Part shown: in pieces, positions 17,885 through 26,970 of the stretch
Layout of the letters: each line of letters starts with the position of its first letter
How positions within the stretch are numbered: position 1 is the first letter of the stretch
Origin: Gammaproteobacteria bacterium RIFCSPHIGHO2_12_FULL_63_22
Lineage (GTDB): Bacteria; Pseudomonadota; Gammaproteobacteria; Xanthomonadales; Xanthomonadaceae
Length of the DNA: 64,000 nucleotides
Assembly (NCBI GenBank): GCA_001801685.1
Contig: MGYJ01000019.1
Span: forward strand, 1 to 64,000
Reading direction: 5' to 3'
The notes under the pieces: generated by a model
What the model was told of the DNA's origin: nothing
Seen by the model: the letters and a program-made list of their open reading frames with translations, nothing else
The model's database searches: none
Translations under genes and position numbers: made by a program

Positions 17885-19321
17885 CGTCCTGCGATACCGC
17901 TCCGCCAGCTCGGCTGCAGACTCGCGTCCCAGCATGAACTCAGTGGATGCCTTGCCATTCCCGAACCAATCGCGAAGGAACGCATCGCATACGCCCCGGC
18001 AGCGGGCGCGAACCTCGTCTTCAAGTGCGTCGAACGAAGCCACCTTATCCCTCGCGAGAAGCCCGCGAAGCACCTGATCGACCGCCGCCTCTCCCATCAA
18101 TTGCTCCATGACGAGGAGGGACCACGCGCCCTTGCTGTAGCTGGCGTCGCCCAGCTCCAGCGTGCCGTACTCCCGGAACGAGGCGCCGCCCAGCTCTGGT
18201 CGTTTCGAGAGCACCTTGGCGAATCGCGCTCGCAGGCCGTTGGCCAGGGCCGTGGCCGCTTCGTCTCCCTGGAGCGCGCGAGTGGCTCCCAGCTCGAGAT
18301 AGGTGGCGACGGCCTCGTCGAACCAGCGCGTACGCGCGAGGTCGCTCGAAGTGGAGATCCTCCAGCCATGCGCCAACTCGTGGAACAGTTCGTGCAGGCT
18401 GGCAGCGTCGGTGAACGCGGCACTCTCCTGGAGCAGGTAGCCGTCGCCGGCTTGTGATCCAAAGCCCGCGGGAACCTCGATGACCTGGAACTCGCCGCCC
18501 GCCACGTCGCCGAGGCGTGATTGGAAGTAGTGTCGGGCAGCGCCCAGCTGGACCGCCAGTCGGCGCGCACCGGCAGCGTGGCCGGGCAACACATGCACCA
18601 GCAGGCCTTCCTGCTCGACCTGCTCGAAGGGCGCGACGGCAATGTCCATACGCGAGGACTTGCCGCGGGATGCGAACCGGTGGATGACACGCTCGCCCAC
18701 CGGACCGGATTCCAACCGCCGGCCGCCGCTCGCCACCGCAAGTCCGGCAGGAGCGTCCACCGACAAGGTGTAGTCCACCGGCTGCGCCTGGGCGGCGAGA
18801 TATTCCGCCCAGCGATTCCCTCCCACCAGCGGATAGTAGGCCGTCTCCGGGCGAAACAAGGTGTAGCCAGGGTCAATAGAGTCCTTCAGGTATGGCAGTA
18901 CCTCCGCATAACCCCGGAGGGCGATGGTGTACTTGATGTCGAGCACGATGGCCTGGCCTGGCCTGACAGGCTCCCGTGGCGAGACTTGGAGTCTCCGGAA
19001 CTGGAAGTTCGGGAATTCCCGAAGCCCAACCAGTTGGTCCGAGAAGCTGGCCTCGCTGCCCGGCACCGTCAGCGACTCGACGCTGCTGAGCCGATACAGC
19101 AGCAGGCTGATGCTCGATATTGGTGATATGCCAGGATTGCGGATCGTTACCCGGGCGCGCACCCTCGCCTCGCCTTCCTTTGGTTCGATCACAATGGAAA
19201 GGTCGTAGCGCAAAGGGACGGCCATCGTTTGCGGGTCCTCCGTCATGGCTTCAGCCGCGGGTTGTCCGCAGGCCACCCACAGCACCAGCAGATGGGCCAA
19301 GATCAGGGTGTGGTGTCTCAA
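17810..19321 (-). CDS. Exported M1/M61-like zinc peptidase
   Basis: 503 residues from TTG 19321, supported by AGGAG 8 nt upstream. It has a signal peptide (LILAHLLVLWVACGQPAAEA; the Cys is in a poor lipobox). The N-domain (about 30-230) resembles the beta-saddle of M1 aminopeptidases. The catalytic centre is HELFHELAHGW at 310-320: H314ELAH318 with Glu336 in RWFDEAVATYLE, a 17-residue spacing against the usual 18; HELFH at 310-314 is a second overlapping HExxH. A helical C-domain follows. Likely a periplasmic aminopeptidase or remnant. It is convergent with the anti-sigma gene and overlaps it by 75 bp. Confidence 0.78.
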   Translation of the reverse strand: MRHHTLILAHLLVLWVACGQPAAEAMTEDPQTMAVPLRYDLSIVIEPKEGEARVRARVTIRNPGISPISSISLLLYRLSSVESLTVPGSEASFSDQLVGLREFPNFQFRRLQVSPREPVRPGQAIVLDIKYTIALRGYAEVLPYLKDSIDPGYTLFRPETAYYPLVGGNRWAEYLAAQAQPVDYTLSVDAPAGLAVASGGRRLESGPVGERVIHRFASRGKSSRMDIAVAPFEQVEQEGLLVHVLPGHAAGARRLAVQLGAARHYFQSRLGDVAGGEFQVIEVPAGFGSQAGDGYLLQESAAFTDAASLHELFHELAHGWRISTSSDLARTRWFDEAVATYLELGATRALQGDEAATALANGLRARFAKVLSKRPELGGASFREYGTLELGDASYSKGAWSLLVMEQLMGEAAVDQVLRGLLARDKVASFDALEDEVRARCRGVCDAFLRDWFGNGKASTEFMLGRESAAELAERYRRTSSTDQASHRAVFPQPLATQPAAQP

Positions 19322-19481
19322 GGGGCTCTCCTCTCGTTGCGGCGCTCCGCGTGGTACATCGAACTACCCGCATCGACTCGGCCGCGCTGGCGGAAGCGCT
19401 GCATCGTGTTCGCATCGACAACGCCGATGGCGCAGTTCGCGCGAACGCACAGGGTCATGCCGACCAGCTGTGCCACTGCCG

Positions 19482-22103
19482 TCAGTCACCGCCCTCTTGC
19501 GCCCGCATCGCCGCTTCAAGCATCGCATCGAGGCGCATTCGACCCAGGTATCGGCCCCTGACAAAAACAGCATTGATCGACTTGGTATTGCGGATGTCGT
19601 CGAGCGGATTGGCATCCAGGATAATCAGGCTGCTGGCCTGGCCGGTTTCTACCTTGCCAAATTCATCCGCTTTCCCCATGAACAAGGCGGGATTCAGCGT
19701 GGCAGTCTTCAAGGCTTCCGAAGGCGTCATTCCGCCTTTCACCATCGACTGCATTTCATCGTGCAAGCTGAAGCCGGGGTAGCAGAAGGGGTTGAGTGCG
19801 TCGGTTCCCGCCAGCAATTTCACCTGGCGCTTCGACAACTCTCCCAGCAGCGAGAGTTGCAGTTCGAACAGTCGCTCATGGGCTTCGTAGTATTCCGGAC
19901 TCCTGCCCGCACCCGGGTTCCACATCTTCCGAACGGAATCCGGCAGGTATCGCATGCGCGTGTCCGCCAGGTCGGTGGTCCCTTTTCGGTGGGAGACGCT
20001 ATCCAGTACGGTGAGTGTCGGTGAAACCCACGTGTTGCTCTGCGCCAGCGCGTCAGCCACGGCCTCGAACTTCTTCCTGTCGAATGTATCGACCAGGAAT
20101 CGCGCTTTCTCGATGCGCTGGTCCCTGGTGAATTTGGCGAGATCCTGCGGCTTGCTGCTGGACGCCTCCAGGATGCCGCCGAGGTGCTCGATGCTCGCTT
20201 GCCCGGATTCGATGGCGTCCCAGATGGAAACCGAGTCTGGCAGATGCCCGGCGAACGGAACCCCGAGTTCCTTGCTCGTGCTTGCAATTGCCTTGTAGCT
20301 ATCGCGTGACAGGCGGCTATAGACCTTGATGAAATCCACGCCCTGACTGGCTTGTTCAGCGACCTCCAGTCGGGCTTCCTCGGCGTTCTTGACGCCTGAA
20401 GCCCACGGCCAACTGGGCGGACTGCCATCGACGATGTTCCCGGACGCGTAGAGGTCTGGGGCGATCAGCGATTCGGACGCGATCTTGGCCCTGATCTCCT
20501 CGATCGTGCTGGGGACGCCCCACATTTCGCGGATGCCGGTGACGCCGTTTGCAATCAGCAGCGGGTTGGAGAATTGGTGATTGAGGCTGTAGTGGAAATG
20601 CATGTCCCAAAGACCGGGGATGAGGTACTTGCGCGACCCATCAATGGTCTGCCCGCCGCCGCGAAGGGACACCTTGTGATCGTAGATGCCGACAATCCGG
20701 CTCCCGGCGATGGCCACGTATCTGCCGGATTGGATTGCACCTTTTTCAACATCGACGATGCTGATGTTTTCGATGAGGTAGTCGGCCGAAATGGCACTCG
20801 ACGTGCCGTGGCCTCCGGCGCCCTTGACGAAGCCGGCCTGCACATCGAACAGGTCCGAGGGCAGTTGCGGCCAACGCAGGCTGCTGCCATCCGGGCCGAG
20901 CCGCCGCAGCGAGTGGTCGTGGCCGTCGTACCGCTTGACGCGGATCTCGCGCCCGGCAGCAATCTCCTGCCCGAGCAGCGCGGCGGTCTCGATCGCGTCG
21001 ATGCTTTCGTCGTCCTTGCTCAATATCCACAGGGCAGGCGCCTGCATGCGGTGCAAAGCGGGCAGCGGGTCGTAGTCGTGATCGGGCAGGATGACGGCGG
21101 CGGTTGTCGCATCGGGGTGCTCGGCGAAGTCGCCCAGGCCGGAGGCCGGGAACCACGCTTCGCGGCGCACGGCCTGCATCGCCTGGTCGAAGCCTGACCA
21201 CTCGTTCGACCGCATCGCGGCGTACCACTCGGCGATGATGCCGCGCGCACGTACGACCTGCGCCTCGCTCGCACCGGCGACGCGCATCCTGCGCACCACC
21301 TCCCATTGCGATTCGCGCATCGGGCTGACCAGCGGGGCGGAGCTCGCGATGACAAAGGCCGTGTCCGGCCAACGGCTCGCCGCCAATGGGCCGATCCAGC
21401 CGCCCTGGCTATGGCCGTAGAAGCCGACCCGTGCGATGGCGGGCTGAGCGCGCAGCCAAGACGCGGCTGCGGTGGCATCGGCTGCCAGGTCGTCGAACGT
21501 GGGTGGCTTCGGCGTACTGGTAGATTCGCCGACGCCGCGTTTGTCGTAGATGAGGGCCGCGATGCCGCGCTCGGCCAAGGCACGGGCGTTGAAGCGATTG
21601 GCGTCGCGCGGTTGCGGGCCAGAGCCGTGCAGGAAGACCACGCCGGGAAACGGACCGGGTCCCTCGGGCAGCAGCAGCGAGGCACCCAGCTGCCCCGCCG
21701 CGCTCGCGATCATGACGCGCTGTTCCCGGAGCGCCGGCGCGGGATCCACCCGCGTCATCGCCATCGATGCGTCCTCGCCGAACCGGGGATCCGACCAGGC
21801 GCCAGCGAGCCTGCCATCGCGGTATGCCAGCGTCATCCGTTGCGTGCCGGAATCGGACTGGAACTCCAGCACGATCCGCTCGCCATCGACGCTGACAGAT
21901 CTTGCCGGCCAGTCGAGCACGCCGACCTGCGGCAGGCTCAGGCTGGCGCCGTCCTGCTTCAGTTCGATGGCGACTGCAGTACTTTCGGTTGCACTGCGCG
22001 CGGCGCCGGACCATCGGCCTTGGGGCGGCTCCGCGGCATTGGCAGGCCCTGCTGCGGCGAGCATGGAGGTGACGATCAGGGTCAGGGTGTGAAGACGATT
22101 CAT
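19482..22103 (-). CDS. Fusion of an alpha/beta hydrolase and an amidohydrolase, exported
   Basis: 873 residues from ATG 22103, which overlaps the GNAT stop (ATGA); ATG 22115 is an alternative. The signal peptide spans 1-23 (LHTLTLIVTSMLAAAGPANA). The first enzyme (about 125-440) is an alpha/beta hydrolase with oxyanion loop FLHGSGPQ, nucleophile GHSQG at 230-234 (Ser232) and a late SKDDE/DGHDH region for Asp and His. The second (about 455-873) is a metal amidohydrolase with HFH at 502-504 in GLWDMHFHYS, a FIKVYSRL Lys, GHLPDS, LAGTDALNP, and the closing ILDANPLDDI seen in the gene at 15234. Both halves have intact catalytic motifs, so a two-step hydrolysis is plausible. Confidence 0.83.
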   Translation of the reverse strand: MNRLHTLTLIVTSMLAAAGPANAAEPPQGRWSGAARSATESTAVAIELKQDGASLSLPQVGVLDWPARSVSVDGERIVLEFQSDSGTQRMTLAYRDGRLAGAWSDPRFGEDASMAMTRVDPAPALREQRVMIASAAGQLGASLLLPEGPGPFPGVVFLHGSGPQPRDANRFNARALAERGIAALIYDKRGVGESTSTPKPPTFDDLAADATAAASWLRAQPAIARVGFYGHSQGGWIGPLAASRWPDTAFVIASSAPLVSPMRESQWEVVRRMRVAGASEAQVVRARGIIAEWYAAMRSNEWSGFDQAMQAVRREAWFPASGLGDFAEHPDATTAAVILPDHDYDPLPALHRMQAPALWILSKDDESIDAIETAALLGQEIAAGREIRVKRYDGHDHSLRRLGPDGSSLRWPQLPSDLFDVQAGFVKGAGGHGTSSAISADYLIENISIVDVEKGAIQSGRYVAIAGSRIVGIYDHKVSLRGGGQTIDGSRKYLIPGLWDMHFHYSLNHQFSNPLLIANGVTGIREMWGVPSTIEEIRAKIASESLIAPDLYASGNIVDGSPPSWPWASGVKNAEEARLEVAEQASQGVDFIKVYSRLSRDSYKAIASTSKELGVPFAGHLPDSVSIWDAIESGQASIEHLGGILEASSSKPQDLAKFTRDQRIEKARFLVDTFDRKKFEAVADALAQSNTWVSPTLTVLDSVSHRKGTTDLADTRMRYLPDSVRKMWNPGAGRSPEYYEAHERLFELQLSLLGELSKRQVKLLAGTDALNPFCYPGFSLHDEMQSMVKGGMTPSEALKTATLNPALFMGKADEFGKVETGQASSLIILDANPLDDIRNTKSINAVFVRGRYLGRMRLDAMLEAAMRAQEGGD

Positions 22104-22564
22104 CGGTTCCGCCATTCGTCATCAAGGGGCTGGTGGGGGTCCGCAGCGAGGGTCAGCCGGAGCACCTCGAAGCCGGTCTGGTCATGCGTGCTCCGGGAAA
22201 GTTGTTCGAATCCGAGACGCGCGTAGAAGGCCCGGCCCTGGTGGTTGCGCTCGAACACGTCCACCTCCAGTGCACCACATCTCGCCTGGGCGTGCCGGAC
22301 GAGGGCGCGGCCAATCCCGCGCTGTTGAAACCGGAAATCTACGAAGAGGGCGCCAATCTCGTTTCCGAGCAGCGACATAAAGGCCACGACGCGCCCATCT
22401 TCATCCCACACCCACGACTCCGCGACGGGCAGGTAGACCTTGGGGATGTTCACGCGCTCTGCTTCCAGAAAGGCTCGCGGCAGGAACGCATGCGCCCGCG
22501 CCGCAGCGTGGGCCCAGACATCGAGCAGGCCTTCGCAGTCGGAAGGGGTGTATGGGCGAATCAC
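22100..22564 (-). CDS. GNAT family N-acetyltransferase (YjaB-like)
   Basis: 154 residues, a complete GNAT fold: IRPYTPSDCEGLLDVW at the N-terminus, motif A FVDFRFQQRGIGRALVRHAQ (the Q-x-x-G-x-G acetyl-CoA loop), and motif B FYARLGFEQ. It resembles E. coli YjaB in its opening and in the ALFVD strand. Substrate unknown. No leader, so cytoplasmic, unlike its neighbours. It follows the lipoprotein gene after 85 bp and overlaps the next gene by 4 nt, placing it in the 26678-to-19482 minus-strand operon. Confidence 0.85.
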   Translation of the reverse strand: MIRPYTPSDCEGLLDVWAHAAARAHAFLPRAFLEAERVNIPKVYLPVAESWVWDEDGRVVAFMSLLGNEIGALFVDFRFQQRGIGRALVRHAQARCGALEVDVFERNHQGRAFYARLGFEQLSRSTHDQTGFEVLRLTLAADPHQPLDDEWRNR

Positions 22565-22649
22565 GAGTGTTTCCCTTCACCACAATCCGGTGGCAGCCCT
22601 TCGAAAGAATGGCTGTAGTTGCGGATACGGATCCTGACCAGAAACCAAG

Positions 22650-24701
22650 TCATGGTGCACTGGCTCGCGTCTCGCCATGGCCGGCGATCTGTTGCAGGCG
22701 ACTCAAGAACGTTTCCGTCCACCGCGGCAGCCCCGTCACGTCGATGCCCCGAACCTCACGTTGCCGTAGGGCGTCGTCGTAGTCCAGAAGCAAGCGTTCG
22801 GGCGCGCAAGTGCTGGCAACCAGACGATCCCTGCCAAATTCCTGCTCAACCGTAGCGGCCATCAACCACCCGACGGTGTAGAACGGCCCCTGCGGTCTTT
22901 CCTTGTCGTTGATGAAGGTCATGCCCTGGCGCGTGGCCGCATCTTCAGCAAGGCTATCGTCCATCAACGCGGTAAAGAAGGCCTCCAAGCCTGGCGCGTC
23001 GCCGGACGCCTTCTTCAGGTCGCGCTCCCACTGGCCAATGGCGTCGGCCGAACTGGTCACATGCGGGTGAGAATCCGGGCCACCTGCGGCAGCAAGCATG
23101 GCGCGCCCCTCCGAGAACGCGCTCAACCATTTCAGGACCGTTTCGGATCGCCCTCTTGTAGTGACTTCTTCGTCTCCGGCGCACGCTGCGGCGACGCCGA
23201 CGTGATGCAGCTCATGTGCGAGCGTGTTGGTGAACGCAAACGCGGTCTCCGAAGTGTCGATCGAAAAGAAGATCGCAGGATCTCCATGCAGGTCGTAGAC
23301 GAATGTGTTCTTGCTCGCCTTTATCAGCGGGTAGACGGTCGCCCGTAGCCGCGCGCCCGCGGGAAGGTAGGCTGCCGCCATGGCTCCCGCCGTGGATGGA
23401 TCGAGGGCGGACCACTCTCCTACCTTGGCGCGCAAGGGCTCGAGTTGATCGCGTAGGTCCGCGGACTGGACGAAGTTCCTAAAGGCCGCCTTGTCCACCG
23501 GATATCCGATGCCTCGTTGTCGTTCCGTCCATCGGAGATACGCTGGACTCGTCTCAAGGCGCTGCCAGTCGTCGGCACCTATGTGGCCGCCTCGCATGGA
23601 TGCATCCGCGAGCGCCAGCACGGCTTGGGCCTGACCGTCATCGACCTTCAAGTGCAGCAGTCCCGCCTGCGACTCTGCTCCAAGCAGTGCTTCGAGATCG
23701 GAAAGGAAATCGAAGCCATAGAAGGCCTCCAGCACCCTGCCGCGCCGCCGAAGCTCGGCCTGGTAGGCCGGGTCACGATAGATTGCAGGATCAGGATCGA
23801 CGCCATCGTCGCTGTCCTGCAGCACGAGCAATGCATCGACAGTCTCGGCAATGCTTCGCCACGGCAAATCGCGTATGGGCATCCACATTTTCTCGCCATC
23901 GCGCGTGACCTGTACGGCGGTGCGCGGCGAGATCAGGACCGAGAACGAGCGCTGCGCTGATGGAAGGTCGCGGACGCGCACCAGGTGCGGTGTCGCGCCC
24001 GCATCGATGCCAAGTTCGGTGGCCGCCGTCGCGCTGACGGGAGTGACCGTGCTGACCGTGCCTGGGAACTTCGCTTCCACTCGTTCCACCAGCGTCTGCG
24101 GCCGGTCTTCTGGCTGATGGCGATAGGTGTGAGCAGAGCCGACGATGATCAGTGCGCGCCTGTCCTGCGCCAGTACGTGCTTTTGCAGCACGTTCGCGAA
24201 ATGGTCGTCCCGCTCGGAGTAAGGCTCGTACTGGACCGGCGTCCGTACCATGGACCAGTCGATTGGCGGATCGCCGAGCAGCACCCGCACGCTGTGGTCG
24301 CAATACCCCAGGGCATTCATGTCGCGGACAGTGGACAGCAACTGGGCATAAACCGGCGAGTCCCACACCAGCCACTGCGTGGTGTCGCGCCACACGCGCC
24401 GCAATGATTCGGCAGGGATGTCCTCTCCGATGACGTAACGGTCGACCAGTTCCTGATGTCGCGCATTGCCAAACTCGACGACGACATCATCCAGCGCGCA
24501 GAACAGCATCGGATCCTGCAGCAGTCGATTTACCTGGACATGCCACTCGCGATCGCGATGGCGCTCGCCAAGTACCAGCAGCGGCCGTTCCGACAGCAGT
24601 CCGACCAGCGATCTGGAAACCTGCGATGGGGCACGCGGGGGCACGGAAGCGCAGGCGCTTATCACAACGACGATCAGTGCCAACACACAGATGCGTTTCA
24701 T
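22650..24701 (-). CDS. Lipoprotein: GExH (Ere/ChaN-like) domain plus HExxH putative metallopeptidase domain
   Basis: 683 residues. The lipobox VISAC (Cys17) predicts a lipid-anchored periplasmic protein. The N-half (about 38-250) carries VLGERHRDREWH (GERH at 45-48, H54), VVEFGNARHQELVDRYV and DPPIDWSMVRT, matching the three blocks of the protein at 7654 in the same order. The C-half (about 430-680) holds TLAHELHHVG with HELHH at 496-500 and an acidic FSEGRAML stretch about 32 residues later, suggesting a zinc peptidase-like domain of unknown family. The gene overlaps the SRPBCC gene by 4 nt. I do not recognise a named family for the whole protein. Confidence 0.7.
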   Translation of the reverse strand: MKRICVLALIVVVISACASVPPRAPSQVSRSLVGLLSERPLLVLGERHRDREWHVQVNRLLQDPMLFCALDDVVVEFGNARHQELVDRYVIGEDIPAESLRRVWRDTTQWLVWDSPVYAQLLSTVRDMNALGYCDHSVRVLLGDPPIDWSMVRTPVQYEPYSERDDHFANVLQKHVLAQDRRALIIVGSAHTYRHQPEDRPQTLVERVEAKFPGTVSTVTPVSATAATELGIDAGATPHLVRVRDLPSAQRSFSVLISPRTAVQVTRDGEKMWMPIRDLPWRSIAETVDALLVLQDSDDGVDPDPAIYRDPAYQAELRRRGRVLEAFYGFDFLSDLEALLGAESQAGLLHLKVDDGQAQAVLALADASMRGGHIGADDWQRLETSPAYLRWTERQRGIGYPVDKAAFRNFVQSADLRDQLEPLRAKVGEWSALDPSTAGAMAAAYLPAGARLRATVYPLIKASKNTFVYDLHGDPAIFFSIDTSETAFAFTNTLAHELHHVGVAAACAGDEEVTTRGRSETVLKWLSAFSEGRAMLAAAGGPDSHPHVTSSADAIGQWERDLKKASGDAPGLEAFFTALMDDSLAEDAATRQGMTFINDKERPQGPFYTVGWLMAATVEQEFGRDRLVASTCAPERLLLDYDDALRQREVRGIDVTGLPRWTETFLSRLQQIAGHGETRASAP

Positions 24702-25162
24702 GCAGGCGACCCTCGCTCCGCCGCCGCCTTCAGGTCGCGTGCGAACTGGCCGAAGGACTCATCGAAAGACGGGATCATTCGTTCGAACAGTGGGAACAGC
24801 GGCCCCCCGATGGTTTCCGACATCGTGAAGCAGGTACCGCCCCGTGCATTCGCTTTCAGGTCGAACACCCGTGTGCCCATGGCATCACCCCAGCACAGGC
24901 GCGATGACCCCTCGAACACCTTCACCTTCAGCTTGAACGTCCGGGTCGGCGCCAGCGACGAACGCAGGCGGATTCGTTCGCCCAGGGCGATGCGACCCGA
25001 GAGTTCAAGCACGGTGGAGTTCCAGGAGGGGTAGCTGTCTGAATCCACCAGCAATCCCCAGATTTTTTCTGCAGGTGCATCGATATCGATGGCGACTCTG
25101 GTCCGCCGGCTGAAGAACTGCTTGACGGTATTGGCTTGACCGGTGGCCATCGGACTACTCAT
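24698..25162 (-). CDS. SRPBCC (START-like) domain protein
   Basis: 154 residues, ATG 25162 with AAGGA upstream, overlapping the end of the serine hydrolase gene by 8 nt and the lipoprotein gene by 4 nt. One SRPBCC domain fills the protein: VAIDIDAPAEKIWGLLVDSD, SYPSWNS, SGRIALGERIRLRS and the long closing helix ESFGQFARDLKAAAE. These domains bind hydrophobic ligands in a deep cavity. No signal peptide, so probably cytoplasmic. Its place inside an operon for exported hydrolases is unexplained. Confidence 0.82.
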   Translation of the reverse strand: MSSPMATGQANTVKQFFSRRTRVAIDIDAPAEKIWGLLVDSDSYPSWNSTVLELSGRIALGERIRLRSSLAPTRTFKLKVKVFEGSSRLCWGDAMGTRVFDLKANARGGTCFTMSETIGGPLFPLFERMIPSFDESFGQFARDLKAAAERGSPA

Positions 25163-26678
25163 CTGGTTTTCCTTCCATCACACGGATGGCCCTGATCGCG
25201 GTGGGGTGGCCGGGATTGATTTCAAGCACCCGCCGATAAGTTGCCAGTGCAAGTTCGGATTGATCGTTTGCGAGATAGGCCTCGCCAAGGCTGTCGTGCG
25301 CGTTCGCCGAGTCCGGGTGCAGAAGCGTATTCAGTCGGAACACCGCGATCGCGTCGGCGACCCTGCCTGCCCCCAGCAGGTTGTATCCCATGCGGTTGGT
25401 CTCACCTTCGCTCGGCGCCGATGCGCCCTCCGTCGATGCGCGGTTCTGCGCAATGGCAGCCTCGGGACCCAATGCGATGGCCTGCTTGAACCACGGCAGG
25501 TTCGAGTGGACCTCGGGAAGCGCATCGAAGCCAAGCATCGCGTTGCCGAGGGCATTGAACAAACTGGCCGCCGGGAACGGGCTGTGATTGCCCAGGACCA
25601 CGATTGAAACATCGTGGTCGAGGAAACGACCGAACGCCGATTCGTACCCCGGGGCGCTGCCGCCGTGCATCACCACCCTCCCCCGCCGCGGCTCAAGCCC
25701 ACTGCTGTCGGAGACCTTGTATTCCCAGGTCACTAGGCCGTGCGAGCGGTTCTTCGCGGCTTCGGTCAGATACAGCCCGCGAGTCTCAGCGGAAAATCCG
25801 GGATGGCTTTCCATCGCGTCGAGGAAACGGATCATGTCGCCCGCGGTGGACGTGAGCGAGCCCGCGCCGAGCACATGCGATTTGTCTTCCAGGCTCGCGT
25901 CCGCGAGTCCATCCGGAAGCAGGAAGTAGCCACTTGCCAGGTGGGGCAAGGGCCGGAGTGACGGCTCGTTGAACGTTTCGCCGAGGGACATCGGATCGAG
26001 CACGAGCGTGCGGAGTGATACCTCGTAGGGCTGCCCGGTCGCGGCCTCGATCGCCGCCGCAAGCAGCGAATACCCCATGTTGGAATACGCGTAGTCCGTG
26101 CCGGGTTCGAACGCCAGCGTCGAGCGCGCCGCGATTCCGGCGATCTCCGCGAGCGTGAAGCGCGACGTGATGCCCTTGTCCGACAGGTCAGTCGGGTCGC
26201 GCGCAAGGCCGGAACGATGCAGGAGCAGATGCCGGATGGTGATGCGCGGGTCCTGGCCGGGAACGAGGTGGCTGATCGGGCTGTCAAGGTCCAGCCGTTG
26301 CTCCTGATGCAGCTTGAGCACCGCGAGCGCGGTGAATGCCTTCGTCATCGAGGCGATGCGATAGCGGGTGTCGGGGGCATTGGGGATTCTCCACCCCTCA
26401 TCAGCCATCCCATGCGATCGGGAAAACTCGACTCGGCCGCGATGTGAAACCACCACCGTGCCACTGAACGCGTGCTCCTTGACATAGGCGTCGAGCGTGC
26501 GCGTCAGGCGCGCAGCAAGAAATTCTGCAGGCGCGTCGCCCTGCGCGAGGGGCTTCGAGGCTCCTTCCCCGCTGACGGGTGCGCGGGACCTGGATTCCCT
26601 CGGTGCCTGGCTGGCGCCAACTGCGCTGACGGACGGATCCGATCCGACCAGCAGGAGCAGGATGGCCGTGCGTGTCAT
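25155..26678 (-). CDS. Exported S12 serine hydrolase (beta-lactamase family) with TPR-like tail
   Basis: 507 residues from ATG 26678, chosen to start at the signal peptide (MTRTAILLLLVGSDPSVSA); the frame is open from ATG 26720 with a weak AGGCGG site. Catalytic motifs are SMTK at 110-113, YSN in DYAYSNMGY, and a C-terminal VVMHGGSAPG. The last 70 residues form a TPR-like unit (DAIAVFRLNTLLHPDSANAH, DSLGEAYL). Domain order and tail match the gene at 6119, so the two are paralogues at opposite ends of the accessory block. First gene of a run continuing through SRPBCC, lipoprotein, GNAT and the hydrolase fusion. Confidence 0.85.
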   Translation of the reverse strand: MTRTAILLLLVGSDPSVSAVGASQAPRESRSRAPVSGEGASKPLAQGDAPAEFLAARLTRTLDAYVKEHAFSGTVVVSHRGRVEFSRSHGMADEGWRIPNAPDTRYRIASMTKAFTALAVLKLHQEQRLDLDSPISHLVPGQDPRITIRHLLLHRSGLARDPTDLSDKGITSRFTLAEIAGIAARSTLAFEPGTDYAYSNMGYSLLAAAIEAATGQPYEVSLRTLVLDPMSLGETFNEPSLRPLPHLASGYFLLPDGLADASLEDKSHVLGAGSLTSTAGDMIRFLDAMESHPGFSAETRGLYLTEAAKNRSHGLVTWEYKVSDSSGLEPRRGRVVMHGGSAPGYESAFGRFLDHDVSIVVLGNHSPFPAASLFNALGNAMLGFDALPEVHSNLPWFKQAIALGPEAAIAQNRASTEGASAPSEGETNRMGYNLLGAGRVADAIAVFRLNTLLHPDSANAHDSLGEAYLANDQSELALATYRRVLEINPGHPTAIRAIRVMEGKPDE

Positions 26679-26736
26679 ACGGCTCACCACGTGATGCCAC
26701 TGCGCGCGCGATTCCCGCATCCGCCTGCCTCGGCTT

Positions 26737-26907
26737 TCACTGTACTGAGGGAGGCTGCAGGCGCAGCAACAGGCCTACCGCCGCGATCAGCAGCAGCGCG
26801 TTGCCAATGTCCGAGTACATCTCGCTGCGGGCCGTTCCGATCGAGGTCAGTGCGGCGATGTAGGCGAGCAGCCCGAGTGCGAACAACACCAGCGCAGCGC
26901 GTTTCAT
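26737..26907 (-). CDS. Small membrane protein, 56 residues
   Basis: ATG 26907 has AAGGAG 9-10 nt upstream and reads 56 codons to TGA at 26737-26739. The product has two hydrophobic helices (LVLFALGLLAYIAAL near 6-20 and ALLLIAAVGLLLRL near 37-50) joined by a short polar loop TSIGTARSEMYSDIGN. No family recognised. It lies between the methyltransferase gene (64 nt upstream) and the serine hydrolase operon (59 nt downstream), all on the same strand. The clean ribosome site and two-helix pattern argue for a real gene. Confidence 0.6.
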   Translation of the reverse strand: MKRAALVLFALGLLAYIAALTSIGTARSEMYSDIGNALLLIAAVGLLLRLQPPSVQ

Positions 26908-26970
26908 TGGATCAGGCTCCTTGACGGCATGTTGGCGACGAAAGGGCGCGGGGCAAGAGGACGTCGCGCT

